Source: Pseudomonadota bacterium (GTDB taxonomy: Bacteria; Pseudomonadota; Alphaproteobacteria; Rhizobiales; Xanthobacteraceae). From it: DNA of 46,498 nt. Each line of letters opens with the position of its first letter. The stretch's first letter is position 1. Both the position numbers and the translations under genes were made by a program. Below are positions 16,021 to 23,593 of the stretch, one piece after another. The stretch covers positions 1 through 46,498 of the forward strand of contig CAUJKG010000020.1 in the NCBI GenBank assembly GCA_963205465.1. Reading direction: 5' to 3'. The notes under the pieces were generated by a model. It made no database searches. It had not been told where the DNA came from and was given only the letters and a program-made list of their open reading frames with translations.

Positions 16021-17718
16021 CTACGTTCCGGAAATGCGGACACTGCTGTTCGGCTCAATGCGAACGGTTTTGACTTGCGAGAGGTATTTCTCGACGACCT
16101 CCCAGATCGGCGGGCCTTCGACGTTCTGGTTCACGCTCGCCCAGCCGGAGATCGCATAAGACTTGCCGGCTTCGATCGGCTTGTTCGAAGCAAGATGCGT
16201 GAGGCCGGTTATCCTGCTGCCCATGCTCTTCGACACGTCGATCGAATAGCCAAGGCCGCCGACGCGAACCATGTCGCCGCCCGCCTGGAAATATGGATCG
16301 GGGTGGAAAATGTTGTCGGCAACATCCTCGAGCATCACCTTGATCTGTTCGCCGGTCATGGTGGTGCGGTAACAGGCCGGATAGGTAATGGCGGTGGCGT
16401 TCGCGATCGCCTCGAAGGTGATCGGATCGCCGGGAAGAAGCGAGCCGCCCCAGCGGAAACCCGGAGAGAGCGCGAGTTCGGTATCGCGCTCCTTCATCAT
16501 CGCCTGACAGATCAGGTCGTCGAAGGTGCCGTTGAAATTGCCGCGGCGGTACAGGAGCGATTCCGTTCTCGCTATCTCGCGCGACAACACGGCCTTGAAC
16601 GGCGCACGAATGGTTTCGACCAGCGCCTTCATCTCGGCATCCGGCGCAATCGCATCCGAGAAGACCGGCATCAGCTTGTAGCGAACGCCCGCGACCTTCT
16701 TCTGCCTCACCTCGATATCGAGGCGAGCAAGGAATTTTCCGTGAGACCCTGCGCCCACCAGCACCGTATCGCCGACGCGCACCAGGTCCGGCACTGCGTC
16801 ATGGGTATGCGCCGTCAGGATAATATCGATGCCTTTGACGCGGCCCGCGAGCTTTTTGTCGATATCGAAACCATTGTGGGACAAGAGCACTACGACATCG
16901 GCGCCTTCGGCCCGCGCCGTCTCGACTTCCTTCTGTAACTCGGCTTCACGTAGCCCGAACTCCCAGTCCGGTATCATCCACCGCGGATTGGCGATCGGCG
17001 TTCTCGGCATGGCCTGCCCGATCACGTCGATCCGCGCACCACCTTTTTCGTAAGACTTGCGCGCGGCGAACACCGGCTCCTGCCATTCAAGGCTGCGGAT
17101 ATTCTGCGCAAGAAATGCGAAAGGCGCCTTGTCGGTGATTTCCTTCACGCGGTCTGCGCCGAGCGTGAATTCCCAATGACCGACCATCGCGTCCACGCCG
17201 AGCTTGACCATGGCGTCGACCATGTCCTGCCCTTTGGTCTGCATGGAAGACCAGCTGCCCTGCCAGGTGTCGCCGCCGTCGAGCAAGAGCACGTTATCCG
17301 CGCCGCGCTCGGCACGAATCATTTTCACGAGCGTCGCGATGCGATCGAGACCGCCCATGCGGCCGTAGTTTTTCGCGAGCTGCGTGAAGTCTTCAGCGGT
17401 CAGCGCATAGGCATCCGCGCTGCCGGCCGCAATCTTGAAATAGTCGCGGAACGCCTTGTCGGTCAGATGCGGCGGCTGGCCCGCACTCTCTCCTATGCCG
17501 AGATTAACGGAAGGCTCGCGGAAATAAATCGGTTCGAGCTGCGCGTGGATATCAGTCAGGTAAAGGAGCGAAATCGAACCGAGCTTGTCGAATTGCAGGA
17601 TCTGCTCTGCGGTCAGGCGTTGTTGCGCAGCCACACGCCCCAGAGAGCCAAGGCCGGAGGCGCCTGTCATGGCAGACGCCAAGGCGGCAGCCTGCAAAAA
17701 ATCGCGACGAGATATCAT
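16021..17718 (-). CDS. soxB: Thiosulfohydrolase SoxB
   Basis: SoxB is a periplasmic di-manganese hydrolase that releases sulfate from the SoxY cysteine S-thiosulfonate. The 565-aa protein has a Tat signal (ISRRDFLQAAALASA). The metallophosphoesterase metal motifs are visible: TDIHAQL (Asp56, His58), LLDGGDTWQGS (Asp150), GHWEFTLG (about 180-187) and TAHTHD near residue 310. The C-terminal 5'-nucleotidase-like domain follows. It sits between soxZ and soxC. A stem-loop at 17773-17788 separates it from soxZ and may stabilise or process the message. Confidence 0.97.
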   Translation of the reverse strand: MISRRDFLQAAALASAMTGASGLGSLGRVAAQQRLTAEQILQFDKLGSISLLYLTDIHAQLEPIYFREPSVNLGIGESAGQPPHLTDKAFRDYFKIAAGSADAYALTAEDFTQLAKNYGRMGGLDRIATLVKMIRAERGADNVLLLDGGDTWQGSWSSMQTKGQDMVDAMVKLGVDAMVGHWEFTLGADRVKEITDKAPFAFLAQNIRSLEWQEPVFAARKSYEKGGARIDVIGQAMPRTPIANPRWMIPDWEFGLREAELQKEVETARAEGADVVVLLSHNGFDIDKKLAGRVKGIDIILTAHTHDAVPDLVRVGDTVLVGAGSHGKFLARLDIEVRQKKVAGVRYKLMPVFSDAIAPDAEMKALVETIRAPFKAVLSREIARTESLLYRRGNFNGTFDDLICQAMMKERDTELALSPGFRWGGSLLPGDPITFEAIANATAITYPACYRTTMTGEQIKVMLEDVADNIFHPDPYFQAGGDMVRVGGLGYSIDVSKSMGSRITGLTHLASNKPIEAGKSYAISGWASVNQNVEGPPIWEVVEKYLSQVKTVRIEPNSSVRISGT

Positions 17719-17772
17719 TGGCAGAAACCGCTTTTCGGTTGCCTCAGTAAAGTCCGATTTGAATTTTGAAGG

Positions 17773-17788
17773 AGCCGCGCGAGCGGCT
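17773..17788 (-). other. Stem-loop in the soxZ-soxB intergenic region
   Basis: AGCCGC-GCGA-GCGGCT is a perfect 6-bp stem with a 4-nt loop in the 81-bp gap between soxZ and soxB. No T-run follows on the minus strand, so it is better read as an mRNA stabilising or processing element that favours soxYZ than as a terminator (inference). Confidence 0.4.
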
Positions 17789-17799
17789 TCTACAACTGC

Positions 17800-18126
17800 T
17801 TACGCCAGCTGAATCTTGTTCGTTGAGACGTATTCGCTGCCGTCATCATCCTTCCAGACGAACTTGAACTCGCCCGCTTCGCTCACCTTGAAGTAGAACG
17901 ACTGATACGGGTTCGCCGAGATCGCCGGATGCCAGTCCGATTCCAGGAAAGGCTTACCGTTGAACGACGCGGTAAAGGACTTGATGATCTTGCGCGGAAT
18001 GACCTTGCCAGAAGAGTCTTTGCGCTGGCCGGATTCCATCTCATGCGAAATCAGAGTCTTGATCTCGATGACTTCTCCCGCCTTGGCCTTGGCGGGGACG
18101 CGGACTCGGGGTGTGGGATTGCTCAT
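17800..18126 (-). CDS. soxZ: Sulfur-carrier complex subunit SoxZ
   Basis: SoxZ is the partner of SoxY in the periplasmic SoxYZ carrier. The 108-aa protein has the immunoglobulin-like SoxZ fold sequence, with KAKAGEVIEIKTLISHEMESG near the start and FKFVWKDDDGSEY near the end. As usual it has no own signal peptide and is expected to be co-exported with SoxY. It follows soxY by 37 nt. Confidence 0.97.
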   Translation of the reverse strand: MSNPTPRVRVPAKAKAGEVIEIKTLISHEMESGQRKDSSGKVIPRKIIKSFTASFNGKPFLESDWHPAISANPYQSFYFKVSEAGEFKFVWKDDDGSEYVSTNKIQLA

Positions 18127-18163
18127 ATCGCTACCGCTTTCTGAAAATGACTGGGCCCGCGGA

Positions 18164-18625
18164 CTAACCGCCGCAACCGCCGATGGTCACTTTGACTTCC
18201 GACTTCGTCGTATGGAGGGAACCGTTCGACATCTCGGCGACACAGACGATGTTTTGCGTCGCGGCGAGCCGCATGCGGAACGATACCGCCGCCTTTCCGG
18301 AAGCCGGCGTGAAGCGATAGGTCACCACGCCCGGCAACGGATTGCCGTCGGCGAAAACATGGATCGCCTTGACATAATCCGCATCGGTCATCGGGCTTTC
18401 GACCTCGACGGTCACGGGCACGACTAGTCCGTTCTCCGCGATTTGCGGAACGTCGAGCTTGATCTTGCCCGAGCCGATTGCCTTGTCGCCGTAAAGCTTT
18501 TTGATCTCGGCTTCGACGGCTGCGGCGGTCGCTTGGGCAAGGTTAGGAATCACGAGCAGTAGCGGTGCGGTAGCCAATCCCGTAAGGATCTGGCGACGCG
18601 ACGCAACCGGCTTGATTTGCGCCAT
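18164..18625 (-). CDS. soxY: Sulfur-carrier protein SoxY
   Basis: SoxY carries the sulfur substrate on a C-terminal cysteine during thiosulfate oxidation in the periplasm. The 153-aa protein has a Tat-type signal with RR at 10-11 and a hydrophobic stretch to about residue 32. It ends in the hallmark GGCGG swinging arm (Cys151). The ATG at 18623-18625 is preceded by AAGGAGA; the longer frame to 18691 would run through the promoter. It is the first gene of the leftward sox operon and is divergent from soxS. Confidence 0.97.
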   Translation of the reverse strand: MAQIKPVASRRQILTGLATAPLLLVIPNLAQATAAAVEAEIKKLYGDKAIGSGKIKLDVPQIAENGLVVPVTVEVESPMTDADYVKAIHVFADGNPLPGVVTYRFTPASGKAAVSFRMRLAATQNIVCVAEMSNGSLHTTKSEVKVTIGGCGG

Positions 18626-18675
18626 TCGAGGTCTCCTTGGTGTTTCGCAGAGTCTGCTTGTAGCAGAACTAATTG

Positions 18676-18710
18676 TTACACATATTCTCATATTAAATTT
18701 TTCATATGTA
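18676..18710. promoter_or_regulatory. AT-rich inverted repeat between soxY and soxS (candidate SoxR operator)
   Basis: This AT-rich patch in the 123-bp divergent gap holds ACATAT (18680-18685) and ATATGT (18704-18709) as inverted arms, with a further ATAT at 18690. ArsR-type sulfur repressors (SoxR, BigR, SqrR) bind AT-rich imperfect inverted repeats, so this is the likely operator for both divergent units. A second patch sharing ATATGTA lies upstream of soxA. Binding is inference. Confidence 0.5.
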
Positions 18711-18748
18711 AAGACCCCCTCGTCGTGTTAGGCGCTACTATCGAACAA

Positions 18749-19135
18749 ATGCAGAGAAGAACGGTGTTGAAAGCAGCGATTGTCGGGCTAGCGCTTCTGG
18801 TTGCGCCGGTGGCGAGCGGGCTTTGCGGCACCCTTCGCGCTGCGGAACTCGTTATGTTCGAACACGCGGGCTGCCCCTGGTGCCAGATGTGGCATCGCGA
18901 AATCGGCCCGATCTATCCGAAAACCGACGAAGGCAAGCAGGCTCCCCTGCGCCGCATAACCCTCGCCCCGGCCATGAAGCTCGACTTCGTGCTTCGGGAA
19001 CCGGTAGTAGCGACCCCGACCTTCGTTCTGGTAGAAAACGGCAAGGAAGTCGGCAGGCTTACCGGCTACCGGGACGACGAATCCTTCTGGGGGTTGCTCG
19101 GCGTTCTGCTGAAACAACTGCCGCCTGCGAGCTGA
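18749..19135 (+). CDS. soxS: Periplasmic thioredoxin SoxS
   Basis: SoxS is a periplasmic thiol reductase that keeps the SoxY carrier cysteine in its active reduced state. The 128-aa protein has an N-terminal export segment (VLKAAIVGLALLVAPVASG), the active site CPWC (42-45, in HAGCPWCQMWH) and the cis-proline region ATPTF. The ATG at 18749 gives a proper signal peptide; an upstream frame is implausible because it crosses the operator region. It is followed by soxR after 19 nt. Its membrane electron donor (SoxV/CcdA) is not encoded in this window. Confidence 0.92.
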   Translation: MQRRTVLKAAIVGLALLVAPVASGLCGTLRAAELVMFEHAGCPWCQMWHREIGPIYPKTDEGKQAPLRRITLAPAMKLDFVLREPVVATPTFVLVENGKEVGRLTGYRDDESFWGLLGVLLKQLPPAS

Positions 19136-19154
19136 GTTTCATTTCGAGGACGAC

Positions 19155-19532
19155 ATGACTGGAATCGTATCGAAGTCGATCGAACGGGAATTGCGCGACG
19201 GCGCGGAATATTCCGACGAACTCGATCAGTTGATGCGAAACGCCCGCTCGGCGAGCGATTTTCTCAAGGCGCTTTCCCACGAAAGCCGCCTGTTGCTGCT
19301 CTGCCTGCTTGCCGAAGGCGAGCGCTCGGTGACGGAGCTTGAGAACATTCTTTCCCTGCGCCAGCCTACGGTTTCGCAGCAGCTTGCGCGGCTCCGCTTC
19401 GACGGCATGGTCACGACGCGCCGCGAAGGCAAGACGATCTATTACAGCATCGCCAATGACAACGTGCGGCAAGTCATATCGGTCATCTACAATATCTTCT
19501 GCGAAGTCCCGCAGAACAAGAAGCAAGAATAG
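19155..19532 (+). CDS. soxR: ArsR-family sulfur-responsive repressor SoxR (dithiol type)
   Basis: SoxR represses sox genes until a sulfur compound modifies it. The 125-aa protein has an ArsR winged helix: SVTELENILSLRQPTVSQQL as helix-turn-helix and VTTRREGKTIYYSI as the wing. Two cysteines, Cys50 (LLLLCLLAEGE) and Cys116 (NIFCEV), are 66 residues apart, the same spacing as the persulfide-sensing pair Cys41/Cys107 of SqrR. It should therefore sense persulfide by forming a tetrasulfide or disulfide link (family knowledge). It sits between soxS and soxT. It is unrelated to the redox iron-sulfur protein of the same name. Confidence 0.94.
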   Translation: MTGIVSKSIERELRDGAEYSDELDQLMRNARSASDFLKALSHESRLLLLCLLAEGERSVTELENILSLRQPTVSQQLARLRFDGMVTTRREGKTIYYSIANDNVRQVISVIYNIFCEVPQNKKQE

Positions 19533-19574
19533 CTTGCGCGTACGCGGTTCGCGTCACACCGAACGGACGAGCGA

Positions 19575-20651
19575 ATGGAAGTCTCCCATGTATGGCTTGT
19601 TTCGCTGTGCGGATTTGCTCTTGGCGTCATTGCCGGTGCGGTAACGCAACGCTCCAGACTCTGTTCGTTCGGCGCAATCGAAGATGCCGCGGTCGCCGGC
19701 GACACCCGCAGACTGCGCGTGTTCGGATTGGCGCTCGGCGTCGCGGTTCTTTTCACGCAAGCGCTGATCGTTACAGGCTATCTTGAGCCGCTCAACACCA
19801 CCTATGTCGCCAGCGGCCTGCCCTGGATCGGCCTGATCGTCGGCGGCCTCTTGTTCGGCCTCGGCATGGCATTGGTCGGCACCTGCAGCTTCGGTTCGCT
19901 GGTTCGTCTCGGCTCCGGCGACCTGCGCAGTCTCGTCGTCATTATCGTCTTTGCGGCAACGGCGCTGGCGGTGCTGCGCGGTGTTTTCGCCGATGTCCGG
20001 CTCGGGATATTCGAAGCGTTTCCGCTTCGCTTCGGTGCGAAGACCCAATCCGATTTGCCTTCTGTGCTGGCCGACGCGTTCCACACAAATCTTCGCCTGG
20101 CGCTCGCGATTGTTATCGGTCTTTCGCTGATTGCGCTCGCCTTCGCGCATCCCAAACTGCGCAAGTCGCCTCGCCTGCTGATTGCCGGTATCGCGCTCGG
20201 GCTTTGCGTCGGTCTTGGCTGGGTCGCGACGGCCGTGCTGGTCGACGAGTTCGCTGCGCCGCAACGACCGCAGAGTCTCACTTTCGTGGCGCCGGTAGCG
20301 CGGATGCTTTATGGCGCGCTCTTGTCACCATCGACTCTGCTGGAGTTTGGAGTCTGGAATGTCGTCGGGGTCGTTTGCGGCTCGTGGATTTCAGCACTGT
20401 ATTTGAAAGAATTCCGCTGGGAGGCATTCGACGACCAGCACGAGATGCGGCGGCACCTCGGCGGCGCAGCATTGATGGGTATCGGTGGAATCCTTGCCGG
20501 AGGTTGCACCATCGGACAGGGGCTTACGGCCGGTTCGCTGCTCGCGCTATCCTGGCCGCTTGCGGTCGCCGGAATGATCATCGGCGCGAGGATAGGTATT
20601 GCGGTCCTGTTCGAAGGATCGTTTCGCGGCGTGGTGCGCCGCTTCTTTTAA
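19575..20651 (+). CDS. soxT: YeeE/YedE-family membrane transporter SoxT
   Basis: This is a polytopic inner-membrane protein of 358 aa with about nine hydrophobic helices, related to TsuA-type thiosulfate transporters. Conserved cysteines sit in the family motifs: TQRSRLCSFGA near residue 30, LVGTCSFGSL near 108 and ILAGGCTIGQGLTAG near 310. It likely brings thiosulfate or another sulfur species into the cytoplasm, where SoxR can be informed or thiols supplied (inference). It follows soxR by 42 nt and precedes soxA. Confidence 0.9.
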   Translation: MEVSHVWLVSLCGFALGVIAGAVTQRSRLCSFGAIEDAAVAGDTRRLRVFGLALGVAVLFTQALIVTGYLEPLNTTYVASGLPWIGLIVGGLLFGLGMALVGTCSFGSLVRLGSGDLRSLVVIIVFAATALAVLRGVFADVRLGIFEAFPLRFGAKTQSDLPSVLADAFHTNLRLALAIVIGLSLIALAFAHPKLRKSPRLLIAGIALGLCVGLGWVATAVLVDEFAAPQRPQSLTFVAPVARMLYGALLSPSTLLEFGVWNVVGVVCGSWISALYLKEFRWEAFDDQHEMRRHLGGAALMGIGGILAGGCTIGQGLTAGSLLALSWPLAVAGMIIGARIGIAVLFEGSFRGVVRRFF

Positions 20652-20676
20652 AGTCCTGCGCAAAACGCATCTTTCC

Positions 20677-20698
20677 ATTCGTATGTTTATATGTATTC
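20677..20698. promoter_or_regulatory. AT-rich repeat upstream of soxA (candidate second SoxR operator)
   Basis: An AT-rich stretch 63-84 bp before soxA holds ATTC at 20677 and 20695 flanking GTATGT and ATATGTA. ATATGTA is shared with the soxY-soxS patch. A weak GTTCT-N6-AGAAC inverted repeat (20724-20739) follows nearer to soxA. The 109-bp gap after soxT suggests an own promoter for soxAX. Confidence 0.4.
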
Positions 20699-20760
20699 TA
20701 ATCCTGCCCAAGCAATAAAACTTGTTCTAATAAAAGAACTGGGCATGGAGGAAGCCACTC

Positions 20761-21582
20761 ATGAAATTCGGGCGAATTGTGCTTGCCGTTCTTTGCGCGA
20801 GCTTTGCGCTGTCGAGCGCTGCGATCGCGCAGGACGACGCGGAAAAGGCGATTGAGCAATACCGCAAGAAGCTGAAGGAAGACCCCTGGAGCAACCCGGG
20901 ACTCCTTGATGCAGACCGCGGCGAAGTCTTATGGAAAACGCCGCGCGGCCCGAACAATGTCTCGCTGGAGAAATGCGATCTCGGAAAAGGTCCGGGTGTC
21001 GTCGACGGCGCGTTCGCCGAACTGCCGCGCTTCTTCGAAGACGCCGGCAAGGTCATGGATGTCGAGACCCGAATCCTCTGGTGCATGGTGAACCTGCAAG
21101 GCTTCAATCGCGCCGACCTCGTCAAAAATCCGCATCCCGCAGGCGGCAAGCCGGTCAAGGAACTGGGCGCTATCGCGACCTATGTGGCGAACAAATCGAA
21201 CGGCATGAAGTTCGCGGCCAAGCTCGACACGCCGCAGGCGAAGCCGGTCGTGAAACTGGGTGAAGAACTTTTCTTCCGGCGCTCCGGCCCGTTCGACTTC
21301 TCCTGCGCGAGTTGCCATTCCAACCCGGGCCAGCGCATTCGCCTGCAAGCCCTGCCCCATCTGTCGGACCCGAAAGAAGCGAGGATCGCGGTCGGCGAAT
21401 GGCCGGGCTATCGCGTATCCAGCAGCCACGTCATGACCATGCAGCATCGCGTGTACGACTGCTATTGGCAGATGCGCATGCCGCGGGTCGAACTCGGCTC
21501 GGATGCGACCGTCGCCATCATCGCCTATCTCACCAAGCAGGCTGAAGGCGGTGAAATCTCCGCTCCCAGCATCAAGCGCTGA
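20761..21582 (+). CDS. soxA: Sulfur-oxidation c-type cytochrome SoxA
   Basis: SoxA is the larger subunit of the periplasmic SoxAX complex, which oxidatively couples thiosulfate to the SoxY cysteine. The 273-aa protein has a Sec signal ending near residue 23. It has one haem motif CASCH (182-186), and the active-site haem-ligand cysteine Cys234 (VYDCYWQMR), which carries a persulfide in known SoxA. Cys72 and Cys108 mark the degenerate first haem domain held by a disulfide, so this is the mono-haem type of SoxA. ATGGAGGAAG precedes the start. soxX follows after 9 nt. Confidence 0.96.
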   Translation: MKFGRIVLAVLCASFALSSAAIAQDDAEKAIEQYRKKLKEDPWSNPGLLDADRGEVLWKTPRGPNNVSLEKCDLGKGPGVVDGAFAELPRFFEDAGKVMDVETRILWCMVNLQGFNRADLVKNPHPAGGKPVKELGAIATYVANKSNGMKFAAKLDTPQAKPVVKLGEELFFRRSGPFDFSCASCHSNPGQRIRLQALPHLSDPKEARIAVGEWPGYRVSSSHVMTMQHRVYDCYWQMRMPRVELGSDATVAIIAYLTKQAEGGEISAPSIKR

Positions 21583-21591
21583 TCCGGGAGC

Positions 21592-22209
21592 ATGAACATG
21601 CGAAACATCTTCAACGCTGCCGTTCTGACCATTATTGCACTGGCTGCTCCCGGCGCTCTCGCGCAGCAGGCCGTCCCTTCCGCGGACGCCGCCATCGCCG
21701 CCGCCTTCGCGGCCGCGCCCGCCGATTGGAAAGACCGGCTCACGCCCGATCAGACGATGAAGGTCTGCTCCGAGCACAAGAACCATCCGCCCGCGAAGGA
21801 AGCGGAGGAAATCCAGAAGAGAGCGCAGGCTGCAATCGAATATCCGGCCGATGGCAAGTTTCTCGGCGACTGGAAGAAAGGCGAGTCGCTCGCCCAATCC
21901 GGTTACGGCCTTCGTTTCAGCGACTATCCGCCGACACGCCAGAACGGTGGCAATTGCTATGCCTGTCATCAGCTTGCCGCGCGCGAACTCAGCTTCGGCA
22001 CCATTGGCCCGAGCCTTTTGAACTACGGCAAGCTCCGCGACTTCAAAGAGTCCGAAGTCAAAGCGCTTTACGAGCGCATTTACAATTCGCAGGCCGTCCT
22101 GCCCTGCTCCAACATGCCACGCTTCGGCGCGAATAAGATCCTTACCATCGATCAGATCAAGGATATCGTCGCGCTGCTGATGAGCCCCGACAGTCCGGTT
22201 AACAAATAG
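21592..22209 (+). CDS. soxX: Sulfur-oxidation c-type cytochrome SoxX
   Basis: SoxX is the small cytochrome of SoxAX and passes electrons on to soluble cytochrome c. The 205-aa protein has a Sec signal (to about residue 24), haem motif NCYACH (CYACH 122-126) and Met175 as distal ligand (SNMPRFGANKIL). The region between residues 30 and 90 is longer than in the shortest SoxX proteins, as in other alphaproteobacterial forms. A GGGAG site lies just upstream of the start; translation from Met3 (ATGCG...) is also possible. Confidence 0.95.
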   Translation: MNMRNIFNAAVLTIIALAAPGALAQQAVPSADAAIAAAFAAAPADWKDRLTPDQTMKVCSEHKNHPPAKEAEEIQKRAQAAIEYPADGKFLGDWKKGESLAQSGYGLRFSDYPPTRQNGGNCYACHQLAARELSFGTIGPSLLNYGKLRDFKESEVKALYERIYNSQAVLPCSNMPRFGANKILTIDQIKDIVALLMSPDSPVNK

Positions 22210-22255
22210 CGCGAGGCCGGAAGCCCGGCCAAAAAGAAACGCTCCCAAGAGAATT

Positions 22256-22293
22256 CGGCCTCACCCATCGGGTGCGGGCCGGATTGCTTTTTT
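22256..22293 (+). terminator. Terminator-like hairpin after soxX
   Basis: CGGCC-T-CACCC pairs with GGGTG-CG-GGCCG around an ATC loop with a small internal mismatch, followed 6 nt later by six T residues (22288-22293). It lies between soxX and the DsrE-like gene and may cause partial termination. A smaller hairpin GGCCGG-AAGC-CCGGCC (22215-22230) without T-run lies before it. Confidence 0.5.
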
Positions 22294-22335
22294 CCGCACC
22301 GTCGAGAATTCTGCAACCTCGAGAAGGAGTGCATT

Positions 22336-22845
22336 ATGAAAAACAGGCGCGAAGTATTCGGAGCGCTGATCGGCACCGGCGCGGTGCTGGCGGCGGGCTC
22401 TGCGGCCGCGAACCCGACCGCGCTCGATCTCAACAGTTTGAAGCGGGATACGGATATCGCTTGCCTCTATCACTGCGACTTCGGCAATCCCGCGCGCTTC
22501 TCGCAGATGCTCCAGAACATGCTCAACCACTATTCAGCTTATGACTTCGACCCGCTGAAGCTGAAACTCGTCATCGTCGCGCATGGCGCCGGCATCAAAT
22601 TCTTCCTCGAAGACCTCGCTGACACGCCTTGGGAGAAAGAAAGCATCGACCCCGACCTCTACAAGCGCTTTACCGGAATCACAAAATACGGCGTCGAAGC
22701 CTATCTGTGCCGGATCACCTACCAGCGCCTGAAGATCGATCCGGCGAAGACGCGAAAGGACGCCTTCCTGAAATTCGTGCCATCCGGCGTCGCAACGGTC
22801 GGGGAATTGCAGACCAAGGGCTTCGGCTACCTGAAAGTGGGGTAA
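22336..22845 (+). CDS. Exported DsrE-family protein
   Basis: This 169-aa protein starts with a Tat-like signal (KNRREVFGALIGTGAVLAAGSAAAN) and continues as a DsrE/DsrF-like fold (LKLKLVIVAHGAGIKFFLED is the typical nucleotide-fold-like strand and loop). DsrE proteins handle protein-bound sulfur on a cysteine. Here cysteines occur at about 43 and 47 (ACLYHC) and in AYLCRITYQRL. The end of the sox locus and export suggest a periplasmic sulfur carrier or trap. GAGAAGGAG lies before the ATG. The exact role is unknown. Confidence 0.8.
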   Translation: MKNRREVFGALIGTGAVLAAGSAAANPTALDLNSLKRDTDIACLYHCDFGNPARFSQMLQNMLNHYSAYDFDPLKLKLVIVAHGAGIKFFLEDLADTPWEKESIDPDLYKRFTGITKYGVEAYLCRITYQRLKIDPAKTRKDAFLKFVPSGVATVGELQTKGFGYLKVG

Positions 22846-22865
22846 TGCCTTTTCGGGATCATGTT

Positions 22866-23366
22866 CTAAAAATCCAGCTTGTCGCGGATCGCTTCAATGC
22901 CGGCCTTTGCGCAAGCCGCATCGGCGTCGCCGCCTGGCGCGCCGGATACGCCCACCGCTCCGACCAGCGCACCGCTTGCTTCCACCAGCACGCCTCCGCC
23001 AACAATCACAACACCGGGTAGATTGCGGATTCCGGCCTGCGGCGATCCTGGTTCCGTCCCGGTAACAAGCTCATGCGTGTTGGTCCGGAAACTCGCTGCC
23101 GTATATGCCTTTCCGGTCGCCGTGGTGACGGTGTGGGCGCCCGCAAAGCGATCGCGTAGCAAAACCTGCACGACGCCGAACCGGTCGGTGACGGCGACGG
23201 TGACCTGATAACCGCGCTTCTGACAATCCGCGAGAGCCGCGCGGGCAAGCTCGAGCGCGGTTCCGGGGCTGAGCGTCTTGTGCGTCACCAGTGCGTCTTC
23301 TGCGAGCGCAGGCTGCGCGGCAGCAAAAGATAGCGCGAGGATTCCAGCGAGCACGGACTTTTTCAT
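22866..23366 (-). CDS. Exported GlcG/HbpS-family (DUF336) protein
   Basis: This 166-aa protein has a Sec signal (MKKSVLAGILALSFAAAQPALAE) and a GlcG/HbpS (haem-degrading/haem-binding) domain. The domain is seen as VTVAVTDRFGVVQVLLRDRFAG and the glycine-rich VVIVGGGVLVEASGALVGAVGVSG. Family members bind haem, cobalamin or small ligands; none is proven for this form. I chose the ATG at 23364-23366 because AAGGGAGAG precedes it. It is convergent with the DsrE-like gene, with 20 nt between their stops. Confidence 0.85.
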   Translation of the reverse strand: MKKSVLAGILALSFAAAQPALAEDALVTHKTLSPGTALELARAALADCQKRGYQVTVAVTDRFGVVQVLLRDRFAGAHTVTTATGKAYTAASFRTNTHELVTGTEPGSPQAGIRNLPGVVIVGGGVLVEASGALVGAVGVSGAPGGDADAACAKAGIEAIRDKLDF

Positions 23367-23511
23367 GTTCTCTCCCTTCTCGGTCTGCAGACAGCAAGCA
23401 ACATCGCAACAGGGTAACGAACCCAATCGAAAAAGCGAGCGTAGAAATACCGCGCCCCTAAGCGCGATCTCGGCCTAGCGAAAAGTCGAGAATTGCAGCG
23501 GTCCTGCCCGC

Positions 23512-23555
23512 GCAAAACAAAACCGGCGGAACGAGCAAACGCTCATTCCGCCGGT
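23512..23555 (-). terminator. Rho-independent terminator of the nine-gene molybdenum-hydroxylase operon
   Basis: On the minus strand ACCGGCGGAATGAGC pairs with GCTCGTTCCGCCGGT (15 bp with one wobble or mismatch) around GTTT, followed by TTTGTTTTG. It lies about 40 nt beyond the stop of the YciI-like gene. This marks the end of the operon that begins at 31684. Confidence 0.85.
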
Positions 23556-23593
23556 GAACTGAAAGTCGCTGGATCGTAACGATCGAGCGCTGT

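Noticed and set aside
19155..19532. Redox-sensing MerR-type SoxR
   Set aside because: The protein is an ArsR winged helix without an iron-sulfur motif; the shared name refers to sulfur oxidation.
22215..22230. GGCCGG-AAGC-CCGGCC hairpin after soxX as a terminator
   Set aside because: It is followed by A residues, not T residues, in the direction of soxX transcription.
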